NCBI RefSeq assembly: GCF_022829385.1
Contig: NZ_JAKSXX010000063.1
Location: 1-64,000, forward strand
DNA: 64,000 nucleotides
Direction of reading: 5' to 3'
From: Methylobacterium sp. J-070
GTDB lineage: Bacteria; Pseudomonadota; Alphaproteobacteria; Rhizobiales; Beijerinckiaceae
Below are positions 37,501 through 46,210 of the stretch, in pieces. Position 1 is the first letter of the stretch. The number at the start of each line of letters is the position of its first letter. Position numbers and translations under genes: made by a program. The notes under the pieces were generated by a model. That model saw nothing but the letters and a program-made list of their open reading frames with translations, had not been told where the DNA came from and did no database searches.

Positions 37501-39443
37501 GCGAGCTCGGAGACCACGTCCTCGTACTGCACGGCGGTCAGCATCGCGGGCGCCCGGGCGAGGTAGCGGGCGGCGGCCTCGAAGGGCGCGGCGTCCGGCG
37601 GCTCGGCGGACGGGATGAGCTGCTCGCCGGCCAGCGCCTCGGCGAGGCGGCGCCGCTCGACCACCCGCTCGGCGCGCTCGGCCTCGGCCCGATCCTGGTC
37701 GTAGAGGCCCAGCGACTGGCGGGTGTCGGTGTCGACCCCGCGCCACCAGCCGACGAAGGTCGGCAGGTCATGGGTGGTGATCGCCGTGAGCGCGTCGCGC
37801 GGATAGGCCGCGGGGGCCTTGAACCGGCCGTCGGCCTCCCGCTCGAAGGCGAGGATCCGGTAGCTCAGCACCCCGGCCCGCATCAGCGCGTCGGAGAAGC
37901 CCTCGGGGGCGGTCCCGAGATCCTCGGCGATGACCAGGCACTTGTTGCGGTGGCTCTCCAGCCGCAGCACCGCCAGCATCGGCTCGAACGGCATCGCCAC
38001 GTAGGCGCCGGCCTGGGCGCCCGCGCCCAGCGGGATCAGGAACAGGCGGGCGAGCTGGAAGGCGTGGTCGATCCGGATCGCGCCCGCATGGCGCATGTTG
38101 GCCTGGACCAGCGCCCGGAAGGCCGCGAGCCCGTCGCGCTCCATCGCCAGCGGGTCGAAGGCCGGCAGGCCCCAGTTCTGGCCCTTCGGGGCCAGGAGGT
38201 CCGGCGGCGCGCCGATCGACACCCTGTCGGCGAAGCGCTCGGGATGCGACCAGATTTCGGAGCCGCCCCGGTCGGCGCCGACCGCCAGGTCCCGATAGAG
38301 CCCGACCCGCATGCCGGAGCCGAGCGCCGCCGCGGACGCCTCTTCGAGCTGTCGGTCGGCGAGGTATTGCAGCCAGGCATGGTAGCCCACCGCCTCGGCG
38401 TTCTCCGCCGCGAAGGCGCGCACCGCCTCCGTGCCGGCGCGGCGGAATTCCTCGGGCCAGTCGCCCAGCCAGTGCGCGCCCTGCTGGCGGAAATGTTCGG
38501 ACAGCGCCTCGAACACCGCGTGGGAGGCGAGGTCCGCGCCGCCCTCCTGGCGGAAGCGCTCGAACCCGGCATCGGTGCCGGCGCGGGCGGGCGAATCCGC
38601 CCAGAGCGCCCGGAGCACAGGATCGAGCACGTCGTGCACGCCCTGGTGGTCGACCAGCGCCGCCTCGCGGAGCGCCGCGATCGCGTCGGCGCGCTCGGCG
38701 AGCAGCGCCTCGGCCCGGGACCCCGCCAGCCCGGGCAGGCTGCGCGGGGCGATGAACAGCGTCTCCAGGAACAGCCGCGAGGACGGCGAGTACGGGGAGA
38801 TCTTGGTCCGGTCGGAGGCGAACAGGGCGTGGACCGGGCTCAGGCCCAGGAACGCCGCCCCGCGCAGGGCCGCCTCCCGGGCGGCCTCGCCGGCATCCGC
38901 GTAGGTGCCGATGCCGATGTTGGTGGCCGAGCGCAGGCCGTAGAGCTGGGCGGCCAAACCCCAGTCGGAGGCGCCCTCCTCCGTATAGGGGCGCGGGCGC
39001 CAGCAGCGCTGCGGCGCGGCGATCACCCAGGCCTCGGTGCGGGACTGGCCGGCCTGCACGGTGAGGCGGTGGTAGCCCGGGGTCAGCGGCGGCAGCTCGA
39101 AACCCGGCTCCGACCCCTGCGGGTTCGCCCGTCCCTCGCGGGCCGTGCCGCGCTCGTCGACGAGGCGCCAGACCAGGGTGTGGGGCGTCCCGTTCTGGAG
39201 CCGAACCGGCACCCGGGCGGCCCGGCGGGCCTCCACGGGCAGGAGCGGCGGGATCAGGCCGCGGCGCAGGCTCTCGACCTCAGCGAGGCTCTCGGCGATC
39301 GCCGCCTCGTCCTGGACCGCGAAGCCCAGGGCCGCGAGCAGGCCGCGGCGCACCTCCAGCGACGTCTCGACGGGCTTGCCGAAGGCGTCGGTGTAACCGG
39401 CCGCGACGCCGACGAGGTCGGCGAGTCTTTCGAGGGGGCTCAC
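34536..39443 (-). CDS. treY: 4-alpha-glucanotransferase fused to maltooligosyl trehalose synthase (MalQ-TreY)
   Basis: 1635 residues from a GTG that overlaps the treZ stop. Residues 1-about 690 are MalQ (GH77), moving glucan segments between maltodextrins: LSPVHALFASDRTKISPYSP, D459 in AIRIDHAFQLARL, E507 in LVIAEDLGTAPEG, D559 in AITTHDLPTFVGWW. Residues about 706-1635 are TreY (GH13), which turns the reducing end of a maltodextrin into a trehalose unit: STYRLQFHKDFTFADA, LDIVPNHMGVGGADNPWW, RIDGLRIDHIDGLADP and TATHDTKRGEDARTR. Both halves are full length with intact triads. With TreZ next door it lets longer dextrins be built and then capped and released as trehalose. Fusion of these two activities is unusual. 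Confidence 0.92.
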   Translation of the reverse strand: MSPLERLADLVGVAAGYTDAFGKPVETSLEVRRGLLAALGFAVQDEAAIAESLAEVESLRRGLIPPLLPVEARRAARVPVRLQNGTPHTLVWRLVDERGTAREGRANPQGSEPGFELPPLTPGYHRLTVQAGQSRTEAWVIAAPQRCWRPRPYTEEGASDWGLAAQLYGLRSATNIGIGTYADAGEAAREAALRGAAFLGLSPVHALFASDRTKISPYSPSSRLFLETLFIAPRSLPGLAGSRAEALLAERADAIAALREAALVDHQGVHDVLDPVLRALWADSPARAGTDAGFERFRQEGGADLASHAVFEALSEHFRQQGAHWLGDWPEEFRRAGTEAVRAFAAENAEAVGYHAWLQYLADRQLEEASAAALGSGMRVGLYRDLAVGADRGGSEIWSHPERFADRVSIGAPPDLLAPKGQNWGLPAFDPLAMERDGLAAFRALVQANMRHAGAIRIDHAFQLARLFLIPLGAGAQAGAYVAMPFEPMLAVLRLESHRNKCLVIAEDLGTAPEGFSDALMRAGVLSYRILAFEREADGRFKAPAAYPRDALTAITTHDLPTFVGWWRGVDTDTRQSLGLYDQDRAEAERAERVVERRRLAEALAGEQLIPSAEPPDAAPFEAAARYLARAPAMLTAVQYEDVVSELAQANVPGSTEGYPNWRRKLDRDLVDIAAPGGPLAKLAASLSAEARGPRSGAARLAAPPPRSTYRLQFHKDFTFADAGRIVPYLHRLGISHVYASPLQKARPGSTHGYDIVDHGAINPELGGEDGFIRLSETLHAHGIKLLLDIVPNHMGVGGADNPWWLSVLEWGSLSPFADAFDIDWERLGAGRNLVIPFLGERYGEALEQGTLVLKFDPDTGAFSVWHYEHQLPIRPLSYPTILNRVIAAIGAVDDDTTAELLAISERLRAMAIDTDESRRRGFPEEAEGLKRRLAEIHGVSPLIQEATASTLALLNGFKGRPDSFGPLHRLLEAQAYRLAHWRVASSDINYRRFFDVNSLAGLRVELSDIFHRSHETVFRHVRAGRIDGLRIDHIDGLADPLGYARALQAAVGPGFYVVVEKILEPGERLRPWPVAGTTGYDVLNQLDGILVDKTRRGKVERLYTWATGFDEPYGFQLRAAKAEILEISFASELEVLTSDLKEVADADRRTRDFTVNALRRALIEIIARFPTYRSYLPPELEEGEVEPEDVRLIEGAVAKAKRWSSLPDRSVHDFAAEVLLGRIETVGPGRPDPRVVLRFRRRFQQLTGPVMAKSLEDTLFYRYACLLGLNEVGGDPGEYGIDAEHFHDLQIARARDWPSAMITTATHDTKRGEDARTRLLALSEIPEEWAKAWDLWQRTAGPHLARIDGEPAPDANDQWMFFQAILGAWPLELLEGDEPDAIAEFRDRLIAYGEKAMREGKRRSSWVNVDAVYEGAVKRLFTALIAPGSDFLNALRPFARRLAHLGMLASLGRTVLKCTLPGLPDTYQGTEVWDFSFVDPDNRRPVDYPALERMLEQGGEPAALLAHWPDGRVKQATLTRLLAERAERPDFYASASYEPVDAKGARAAHVIAYRRTDPGQEGGDLFVAVPRLVAGFVGEAVWSGEAFAGTRVELGAGTRWRDLATGRIVESRGEGADLGDVLRELPYAVLQRET

Positions 39444-41245
39444 GCGCGAGGCTCCGTCAGGAACAGGCCGGTCCAGGATGGCAGGTCGCGCCCGGCCCCG
39501 TCGGGGGCGTTGGTCCAGATCAGCCGGGCGCCCCCCGGGTCGACCGCGAAGGGCGCGGTCCCGACATTGGCCACGAAGCGCAGGGTGCCGGCGCCGAAGC
39601 GCCACGTGCAGTCGATCACGTCCTGGCGCGGCAGGGTGGCGGCGGCGCCTTCATAGCCGGACTTCGCCAGCGGCACGACCACGTCGCGGCGCAGGGCGAG
39701 CAGCCGCGTCGTCTCGGCCAGCACCTCGCGGTGGGGCGAGCGGTCGCGCTCCGACCAGTCGAGCTTCGAGGCCTCGAAGGTCGCGCGCTCGGTCGGGTCG
39801 GGGATCTTGGACGTGTCGTCGGCAAACGCCGCAAAGCTCTTGAACTCCCGGCGGCGGCCGTCGCGCACGGCCTTGTTCAGGTCCTCGTCCGGGGCGAAAT
39901 CGACGAAGAACAGGAACGGCGCCGAGGCCGACCATTCCTCGCCCATCCACAGCATCGGGATCTGCGGCGCCAGCAGCAGCCCGGCCCGGGCGAGATCGAG
40001 CTTCTTCGGGTCGGCCAAGTGGTTGAGCCGCTCGCCCAAGGCGCGGTTGCCGACCTGGTCGTGGTTCTGCAGGAAGGTCACGAAGGCGGAGGGCGGCAGG
40101 TGTCCGGAGGGCTCGCCGCGGGGGTGGTTGCCGAGGGTCGAGAAGGGCTCGCCCTGGTAGGCGAAACCCTCCGCGAGGCAGCGGGCGAGGTGCGCGACCG
40201 GTTTGTCGGCAAAGCTCTTATAATAGCCGGCATCCTCGCCGGTGAGCAGGACGTGCCAGCCATGGTGCAGGTCGTCGGCCCATTGCGCGTCGTGCATCTT
40301 CGGCCGGCCGGCGGCGTCGCGCTCCAGCCAGCGGGCCTGGTTGGCCTCGTTCTCCAGCATCAGGTGGATCTGCCGGTCCGGGAAGGTCTTGCGGACCGTC
40401 TCGCCGAGCTCGGCCAGGAAGTGGCGGGGCGAATCGTCCAGGATCGCGTGGACGGCGTCGAAGCGCAGGCCGTCGAACCGGTATTCCTCCAGCCAATACA
40501 GGGCGTTCTGGATGAAGAACTGGCGCACGACGGCGCCGCTCTCCTTGCCGTCGAAGTTGATCCCCGCGCCCCAAGGGGTCTGGTGGCGCTCGGTGAAGAA
40601 CGTCTTGGCGTAGGCGTGGAGATAGTTCCCGGCCGGGCCGAAATGGTTGTAGACCGCGTCGAGATAGACCATCAGCCCGAGCCCGTGGGCGGCGTCGATC
40701 AGGCGCTTGAGGTCGTCCGGGCGGCCGTAGGCGCCGTCGGGGGCGTAGGGCAGCACGCCGTCGTAGCCCCAGTTGCGCGAGCCCTTGAAGTCGGCGAGCG
40801 GCAGCAGCTCGATGGCGGTGACGCCCAGCGCCTTGAGGTCCGGCAGCCGCGCCTGCAGGCCGGCATAGGTGCCCTCCGGGGTCGCCGTGCCGACATGGCA
40901 CTCGTAGATCACCGCCTCCTCGAAGGGCCGCCCGGTCCAGGCCTCGTCGGACCACGCGAAGGCGCGCGGGTCGATCACCTCGCTGAGGCCCGAGACGTCC
41001 TCCGGCTGGAAGCGCGAGGCGGGATCGGGGGCGACGAGGTCGCCGTCGATGCGGAAGCCGTAGCGGGCGCCGGGCTTCACCCCGGGCAGGGCGGTGCGCC
41101 GCCAGCCGCCGCCGGATTCGGGCAGGGGATGGCTGGTGCCGTCGACGACGAGGTCGACGCTCTTGGCGGTGGGCGCCCAGAGGGCGAAGCGGACGCCGCC
41201 CTCGACCATCTCGGCCCCGAATTCCATGCTGTGGGCGCGCCGCAT
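39440..41245 (-). CDS. treZ: Malto-oligosyltrehalose trehalohydrolase
   Basis: 601 residues from ATG 41245 (GAGGACGG upstream); GTG 41278 would add 11. GH13 enzyme cutting trehalose from the end made by TreY. N-terminal E-set domain (MEFGAEMVEGGVRFALWAPT), then D in DGLRFDAVHAILDD, E in IHLMLENEANQARW and D in FLQNHDQVGNRALG. The stop overlaps the GTG of malQ-treY (GTGA), giving translational coupling of the two partner enzymes. Confidence 0.94.
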   Translation of the reverse strand: MRRAHSMEFGAEMVEGGVRFALWAPTAKSVDLVVDGTSHPLPESGGGWRRTALPGVKPGARYGFRIDGDLVAPDPASRFQPEDVSGLSEVIDPRAFAWSDEAWTGRPFEEAVIYECHVGTATPEGTYAGLQARLPDLKALGVTAIELLPLADFKGSRNWGYDGVLPYAPDGAYGRPDDLKRLIDAAHGLGLMVYLDAVYNHFGPAGNYLHAYAKTFFTERHQTPWGAGINFDGKESGAVVRQFFIQNALYWLEEYRFDGLRFDAVHAILDDSPRHFLAELGETVRKTFPDRQIHLMLENEANQARWLERDAAGRPKMHDAQWADDLHHGWHVLLTGEDAGYYKSFADKPVAHLARCLAEGFAYQGEPFSTLGNHPRGEPSGHLPPSAFVTFLQNHDQVGNRALGERLNHLADPKKLDLARAGLLLAPQIPMLWMGEEWSASAPFLFFVDFAPDEDLNKAVRDGRRREFKSFAAFADDTSKIPDPTERATFEASKLDWSERDRSPHREVLAETTRLLALRRDVVVPLAKSGYEGAAATLPRQDVIDCTWRFGAGTLRFVANVGTAPFAVDPGGARLIWTNAPDGAGRDLPSWTGLFLTEPRA

Positions 41246-41627
41246 CGGGCCACCGTCCTCGTCATTGGCCGCGCGCACCGGGGCGCAAGCGCTGCAGGAT
41301 CTACCAGTGGTGGGAGAAGGCCCCGGGCACGATCCGGTTCCCGCAGTGCAGCTATGGCGGGTGTCGGGTGTGGCAATGGGGATTCGGAAGCCTGCGACGC
41401 GCGCTCCTCCCCTCTTGAGGGGAGGAGTTGGAGGGGGGGTGGCTCAGGATCAAGCGGTGCGGTGCCTCCTGCACCACCCCCGCCCCTGCCCTCCCCACAA
41501 GGGGGAGGGAAAAAGCGCCGCGATTTCAAAGCGTTCGATATCAGGCCTCGAGGTGTGAATTTGCCAGCCCCGCAGGGGGAGGGAGCACGCGGGGCCGTCA
41601 CCGACCTTTTCTGAAGCGATGTCGCCC
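41246..41627. other. Intergenic region upstream of treZ with repeat element
   Basis: 382 bases, no gene. Half is the repeat at 41404..41585. The treZ promoter, if separate from glgX/otsA, must be in 41250-41400; a weak GGAAC-N16-CCTT on the minus strand (41341..41317) is not close enough to an EcfG promoter to call. Confidence 0.5.
41404..41585. repeat. Interspersed palindromic repeat, variant copy
   Basis: Starts with CTCCTCCCCTC (41404..41414) and GAGGGGAGGAG (41417..41427), a perfect 11-bp dyad. A second dyad CCTCCCC/GGGGAGG follows at 41490-41509, joined by GGTGGCTCAGGATCAAGCGG and a CACCACCCCCGCCCCTGCC tract, then another GGGGGAGGGAG end at 41575-41585. Related in style to, but different from, the copies at 10151 and 25077. 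Confidence 0.75.
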
Positions 41628-43739
41628 TTAAGGCCCCGGCACCCAACCGCCCTTGCCCGCCATGCCCGGGGCGGTGAGCACCAGGACCGTGCGGCCGGGC
41701 AGCGGCACCGCGGCGCCGGCCGGGTAGGCGGCGGCATCCGGCGGCAGCGCGCCCTCGGGCTCGCCCGTGTCGAAGACCGGCCGCCAGGGGCCCCCGATCA
41801 CCGGCACGAGATGGAACGTCAGAGGCCCCGCCCCGGCATTGAACAGCATCAGCAGCCGGTCGCCCGGCGCGCCGTCATTGCCGATCTGCATCCCGAACGC
41901 CTGGAGCCCGTCGTCGGACCAGTGGCGGTCCCCCATCTCGGTGCCCTCGGCGCTCAGCCAGTGCACGTCGCGCAGGGGCTGGTCCGGATGGATCAGGTCG
42001 CCGGTGAAGAAGCGCCGCCGCCGCAGGGCCGGTTGGGCCCGGCGCAGGGCCAGCAGGTTGGCGACGAAATCCGTGAGCGCGGGGTCCGGATCGACGCTCC
42101 AGTCCATCCAGCTCGTCGGGTTGTCCTGGGCGTAGGCGTTGTTGTTGCCCCCCTGGCTGCGGGAGCGCTCGTCGCCCATCAGCAGCATCGGCACGCCCTG
42201 GGCCAGCATCACGGTGGCCAGCATGTTGCGCTTCTGGCGGGCGCGCACGGCCAGGATCGCGGCATCGTCGGTGTCGCCCTCGACGCCGTAGTTGCGGCTG
42301 ACGTTGTGGTTATGGCCGTCGCGGTTGTCCTCGCCGTTGGCCGCGTTGTGCTTCTCCTCGTACGACACCGTGTCGGCCAGCGTGTAGCCGTCGTGGCTGG
42401 CGATGAAGTTGACGCTGGCGAGCGGCGAGCGCCGGGAGGGCGCGAACACCTCGCGCGAGCCGGTCAGCCCCTGCGTGACCTTGGCCAGCGTGCCGGAATC
42501 GCCCTTCCAGAAGCCGCGGGCGGCGTCGCGGAACTTGTCGTTCCACTCGCTCCAGCCGCGCGGGTAGCCCCCGAGCTGGTAGCCCCCCTCCCCGATATCC
42601 CAGGGCTCGGCCACCATCTTGATCCGGGCGAGCACCGGATCCTGGGCCACCGCCTGGAAGAAGGCCGCCCGCGGGGTGAAGGCGAGCGGCGAGCGCCCGA
42701 GGCTCGAGGCGAGGTCGAAGCGGAAACCCGCGATCCCGTAGGCGGTCACCCAGTGGCGCAGGGAATCGAGCACGAGCTGCATCACCCGCGGATGGCTCGC
42801 GTCGAACGTGTTGCCGCAGCCGGTGCAGTCGAGATTGCGGCGCCGGTCGGCGGGGTCGAGCTTGTAGTAGCTGGCGTTGTCGATGCCGCGGAACGACAGG
42901 GTCGGGCCGGTGTGGTCGCCCTCGGCGGTGTGGTTGTAGACGACGTCGAGCCAGGTCTCGATCCCGGCGGCGTTCAGCTCCCGGATCGCCGCCTTCAGGC
43001 CGCCGAGACCGCCCTCCCCGCGGTAGCGCGGGTCCGGGGCGAAGTAGCCCAGGGGTTGATACCCCCAGAAGTTGACGAGGCCCTTCTCCACCAGGAAGCG
43101 GTCATCCGCGAAGGCCTGGATCGGCAGCAGCTCCAAGGCCGTGACCCCGAGCTTGACGAGGTGCTCGATGATCGCCGGATGGGCGAGCGCCGCGTAGGTG
43201 CCGCGCTCGGGTTCGGGGATGTCGGGATGGGTGCGGGTCAGCGCCTTGACGTGCGCCTCGTACACCACCGTCTCGGCGAGGGGCCGGCGCACGGGCGCGA
43301 GCGCGAGGTCGGGCACCTCCGGGGCGGTGACCACGCATTTCGGCATGTAGACCGCGCTGTCGCGCCGGTCGATGCGGTCCTCGCGCCCCCTCCGATGGCC
43401 GTAGAGCGCGTCGTGCCAGCGGATCCGGCCGCGGATCTCCCGGGCGTAGGGGTCGAGCACCAGCTTCGAGGCGTTGAAGCGGTGGCCGCCCGCCGGGTCC
43501 CAGGGCCCGTGCACCCGGTAGCCGTAGAGCTGGCCCGGCAGCACCCCGCGCAGGTAGCCGTGCCACACGTCGTCGGTCCGGCAGGGCAGCCGGACCGTGC
43601 GGGTCTCGTGGCGCTCCCCCGGCTCGAACAGGCAGATGTCGACCGCGGTGGCGTGCTCCGAGAACAGGGCGAAGTTGACGCCGCGCCCGTCGAACTGTGC
43701 GCCCAGCGGCGCCGGGACCCCGTCGTCGACGGCGATCAT
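41628..43739 (-). CDS. glgX: Glycogen debranching enzyme
   Basis: 703 residues, GH13 subfamily 11. CBM48-type N-terminus (GVPAPLGAQFDGRGVNFALF). Catalytic residues: D in GIAGFRFDLASSLGR, E in KMVAEPWDIGEGGY, D in NFIASHDGYTLADTV. It hydrolyses alpha-1,6 branches of phosphorylase limit dextrin, giving linear dextrins that suit MalQ, TreY and GlgP. It starts 45 bases after the otsA stop, so the two are probably one transcript. Confidence 0.95.
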   Translation of the reverse strand: MIAVDDGVPAPLGAQFDGRGVNFALFSEHATAVDICLFEPGERHETRTVRLPCRTDDVWHGYLRGVLPGQLYGYRVHGPWDPAGGHRFNASKLVLDPYAREIRGRIRWHDALYGHRRGREDRIDRRDSAVYMPKCVVTAPEVPDLALAPVRRPLAETVVYEAHVKALTRTHPDIPEPERGTYAALAHPAIIEHLVKLGVTALELLPIQAFADDRFLVEKGLVNFWGYQPLGYFAPDPRYRGEGGLGGLKAAIRELNAAGIETWLDVVYNHTAEGDHTGPTLSFRGIDNASYYKLDPADRRRNLDCTGCGNTFDASHPRVMQLVLDSLRHWVTAYGIAGFRFDLASSLGRSPLAFTPRAAFFQAVAQDPVLARIKMVAEPWDIGEGGYQLGGYPRGWSEWNDKFRDAARGFWKGDSGTLAKVTQGLTGSREVFAPSRRSPLASVNFIASHDGYTLADTVSYEEKHNAANGEDNRDGHNHNVSRNYGVEGDTDDAAILAVRARQKRNMLATVMLAQGVPMLLMGDERSRSQGGNNNAYAQDNPTSWMDWSVDPDPALTDFVANLLALRRAQPALRRRRFFTGDLIHPDQPLRDVHWLSAEGTEMGDRHWSDDGLQAFGMQIGNDGAPGDRLLMLFNAGAGPLTFHLVPVIGGPWRPVFDTGEPEGALPPDAAAYPAGAAVPLPGRTVLVLTAPGMAGKGGWVPGP

Positions 43740-43784
43740 GCGGGGAATCCGATCGTGCGCGGGAGCGGCAGCGGCGCGTGCCGG

Positions 43785-45206
43785 CTACTCGGCCGCCGCC
43801 GCGGCGGTGGGCGGCTCGCGCTCGATCGTGCGGAAATTCTCAAGCTCCGAGAGGAAGTTGCGCGCCCACCAATCGACGTCCTCGCGGGTCATGCGCTCGA
43901 CCATCGGCTTCCAGCGGGCGACCCGTTCGGCCTTCGGCATGTAGAGCGCGGCGCGGATCGCCTCCGCGACCTCGAACCGGTCGTAGGGGTTGATCAGCAG
44001 CGCCTCGGGCAGCTGCCGGGCGGCGCCGGCGAATTTCGACAGGACCAGCACGCCGGGATCGTCCTCGCTCTGGGCGACCACGTATTCCTTGGCCACGAGG
44101 TTCATGCCGTCGCGCATGGGCGTGACCAGCCCGACCCGGGCCGCCCGGTACAGGCCGGCGAGCACCGGGCGCGGATAGGCCTTGGTGATGTACTGGATCG
44201 GCGTCCAGGCCGGGTCGCCGAGCGAGCCGTTGATCTCGCCGACCTTCTCGTTCACGTCCCGGGCGAGCTGCTCGTATTCCGGCACCTCGCTGCGGGATTT
44301 CGGGGTGATCTGGATGTAGGTGACGTTGCCGCGCTGGTCGGGGTTGGAGGCGAAGAAGCTCTCCACCGCCTCCATCCGCTCCGACACGCCCTTCGAGTAG
44401 TCGAGCCGGTCGACGCCGATCAGCAGCTTGCGCGTGCGCAAGCCCGCCATGGTCTCGCGCACCACCTTGTTGGACCCCGCCTTCTCGGCGGCGTCCTTGA
44501 AGCCCGCGACGTCGATGCCGATCGGGAAGGCGCGGATCCGGGTGCGGCGCCCGTCGACCATCAGCGAGCCGCCGCCGAGCGGGATCGCCCGCTGGGTATC
44601 GATCAGGTTGCGCTGCAGGTTCTGGACATCCGCCTCGGTCTGCAGGCCGATCAGGTCGTAGTCGACGATGGCGCGCAGCAATTCCCCGCTCGCCGGCAGC
44701 GAGTTGAACACGTCGGCGGCGGGCCAGGGGATGTGGTGGAAGTAGCCGATCGGGTTGTCGAGCCCGAGGCCGCGCAGTTCGGCCGCGAGCGGCAGCAGGT
44801 GGTAATCGTGCACCCAGATGATGTCGTCCGGCTCCACCAGCTTGGCGAGCGCCCGGGCGAAGGTGCGGTTCACCCGGCTGTAGCCGGCATAGTCGGAGCG
44901 CGAGAAGGCGCCGAGGCCCAGCCGGTAATGCATGATCGGCCACAGGGCCCGATTGGCGAAACCGGCGTAATATTCGAGGTGGTCCTGCGGCGAGAGGTCG
45001 ACGACGGCGTACTGGACCCGCCCCCGGTCGATCAGCGTCGGCTCCTCGGAGGGCTCCTCCGTGATGGTGCCGCTCCAGCCGAACCACAGCCCCTCGTAGG
45101 CGGTGAACGCCTCCTTCACGGCGACGGCCAGGCCGCCCGCCGCGACCGCCTTGCCGCCCTCCTCCGGCACGGCGACGCGGTTCGATACGATCACAAGGCG
45201 TGCCAC
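43785..45206 (-). CDS. otsA: Alpha,alpha-trehalose-6-phosphate synthase
   Basis: 473 residues from a GTG start, the normal GT20 length. Blocks: [12 protein letters not shown] at the start, [20 protein letters not shown] [60 protein letters not shown], [20 protein letters not shown] and [20 protein letters not shown]. It joins UDP-glucose (or another NDP-glucose) to glucose-6-phosphate. No phosphatase domain and no otsB lie nearby. A much longer frame extends upstream but lacks similarity. Confidence 0.94.
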   Translation of the reverse strand: MARLVIVSNRVAVPEEGGKAVAAGGLAVAVKEAFTAYEGLWFGWSGTITEEPSEEPTLIDRGRVQYAVVDLSPQDHLEYYAGFANRALWPIMHYRLGLGAFSRSDYAGYSRVNRTFARALAKLVEPDDIIWVHDYHLLPLAAELRGLGLDNPIGYFHHIPWPAADVFNSLPASGELLRAIVDYDLIGLQTEADVQNLQRNLIDTQRAIPLGGGSLMVDGRRTRIRAFPIGIDVAGFKDAAEKAGSNKVVRETMAGLRTRKLLIGVDRLDYSKGVSERMEAVESFFASNPDQRGNVTYIQITPKSRSEVPEYEQLARDVNEKVGEINGSLGDPAWTPIQYITKAYPRPVLAGLYRAARVGLVTPMRDGMNLVAKEYVVAQSEDDPGVLVLSKFAGAARQLPEALLINPYDRFEVAEAIRAALYMPKAERVARWKPMVERMTREDVDWWARNFLSELENFRTIEREPPTAAAAAE

Positions 45207-45283
45207 GCGGGTCGGCTCCGGATCAGGGGCGCGGGTCGAGTCGAGGATCTCGCCGCGCCTGCATCGGGACTTCTTGATGTCAG

Positions 45284-45308
45284 AACGCGCGGAGGCCCTG
45301 CGCGATCC
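45284..45308 (-). promoter_or_regulatory. Possible EcfG-type promoter for otsA
   Basis: On the minus strand GGATC (45308..45304), 16 bases, CGTT (45287..45284). One mismatch from the general-stress consensus GGAAC-N16-CGTT, with the -10 about 78 bases before the otsA GTG. Confidence 0.3.
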
Positions 45309-45565
45309 TTTGTTGTGTCGTGAGGCAACCCAAGCGTGAAGCCGGGCGCGGGTCAAGTCGAGGTCGCGCCCTTCCGGGACAGGAGTGCGGCTCCGTCCCG
45401 GCACGGCAATGCAGTCCCGCGCGGACGCCGGAGGGCCCGGCGGGAGCGTGTTGTGCAAGCCTGGCGGTTCTGCCAGACCGTGCCTGAACGCCGACTGAGC
45501 GGAATCGGCGGCGCGTCCGGGCGCGGGACCGCGACGGGGCCGTCGCCGCGCACGCAGACGGCACC

Positions 45566-45590
45566 GGAACCGGCGAGAGCCCAGTCGGTT
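45566..45590 (+). promoter_or_regulatory. EcfG-type (general stress) promoter
   Basis: GGAAC (45566..45570), 16 bases, GGTT (45587..45590), 70 bases before the ATG at 45661. The -35 element is perfect; the -10 differs from CGTT in one base. PhyR-EcfG controls stress survival genes in Methylobacterium-type bacteria (established knowledge). Confidence 0.5.
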
Positions 45591-45660
45591 ACTCAGCCAT
45601 CGTGGGGGCCGCGGTCGCCGCGAGCGGCCCCGTCCCCGCGCCGCGAGGAGTGTTTTCGAG

Positions 45661-46206
45661 ATGGCCGGCAACGAGTTACCGCACGGTGCGCCCCACGAGC
45701 CGCCCCATGAGTCGCCCCGCGAGACGCCCGGAGACGCCCTCGGCGCGACGCCCCACGCCGGGGCGGACGAGCGCGCGCAGTGGCGCGGCCTGCAGGGCGA
45801 CGTCGAGGGTCTGGCCGACGTGGCGGCCGAGCGTGGCCGCGGCCTGCTCGACGCCGCCCGCCTGCAGGCCCAGACCTATGTCGAGCAGCGCAAGAGCGAC
45901 GCCGCGCAATCGGTCCACGACCTCGCCCAGACGATCCGCAATTCCGGCCGCGACCTCGGCGACAAGCCGAACGTGCGCGCCTTCTTCGACAGTGCCGCCG
46001 ACGGGCTGGAGCAGCTCGGCACCTCGATTGAGCGGCGCAGCCTCGGCGACTTCTACAGCGAGGCCGAATCCTTCGCCCGGCGCGCCCCGGTGGCGGTGGC
46101 GGTGGGCACCTTCGTGGCCGGCCTGATCGCCGCCCGCTTCATCAAGTCGTCGAGCCTGCCGCCGGAGGCACCGGACGGTGACGCCCGCGACAGCTTCCGG
46201 GCCTGA
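45661..46206 (+). CDS. Tail-anchored amphipathic protein, nutrient-deprivation-induced type
   Basis: 181 residues. N-terminal 35 residues are Pro/His/Glu-rich (HGAPHEPPHESPRETPGD). Residues 40-135 form charged amphipathic helices (GLADVAAERGRGLLDAARLQ, AAQSVHDLAQTIRNSGRDLG, AFFDSAADGLEQLGTSIERR). A single membrane segment at about 142-162 (RRAPVAVAVGTFVAGLIAAR) anchors it, with a short tail outside. Similar proteins are annotated in rhizobia as nutrient deprivation-induced; biochemical function unknown. First gene of four on this strand, behind an EcfG-like promoter. Confidence 0.65.
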   Translation: MAGNELPHGAPHEPPHESPRETPGDALGATPHAGADERAQWRGLQGDVEGLADVAAERGRGLLDAARLQAQTYVEQRKSDAAQSVHDLAQTIRNSGRDLGDKPNVRAFFDSAADGLEQLGTSIERRSLGDFYSEAESFARRAPVAVAVGTFVAGLIAARFIKSSSLPPEAPDGDARDSFRA

Positions 46207-46210
46207 CGCC

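Larger units (their letters stand above)
45207..45660. other. Divergent promoter region between otsA and the membrane-protein operon
   Basis: 454 bases without a convincing gene. Two EcfG-like promoters, one for each direction, are listed separately. Confidence 0.55.
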
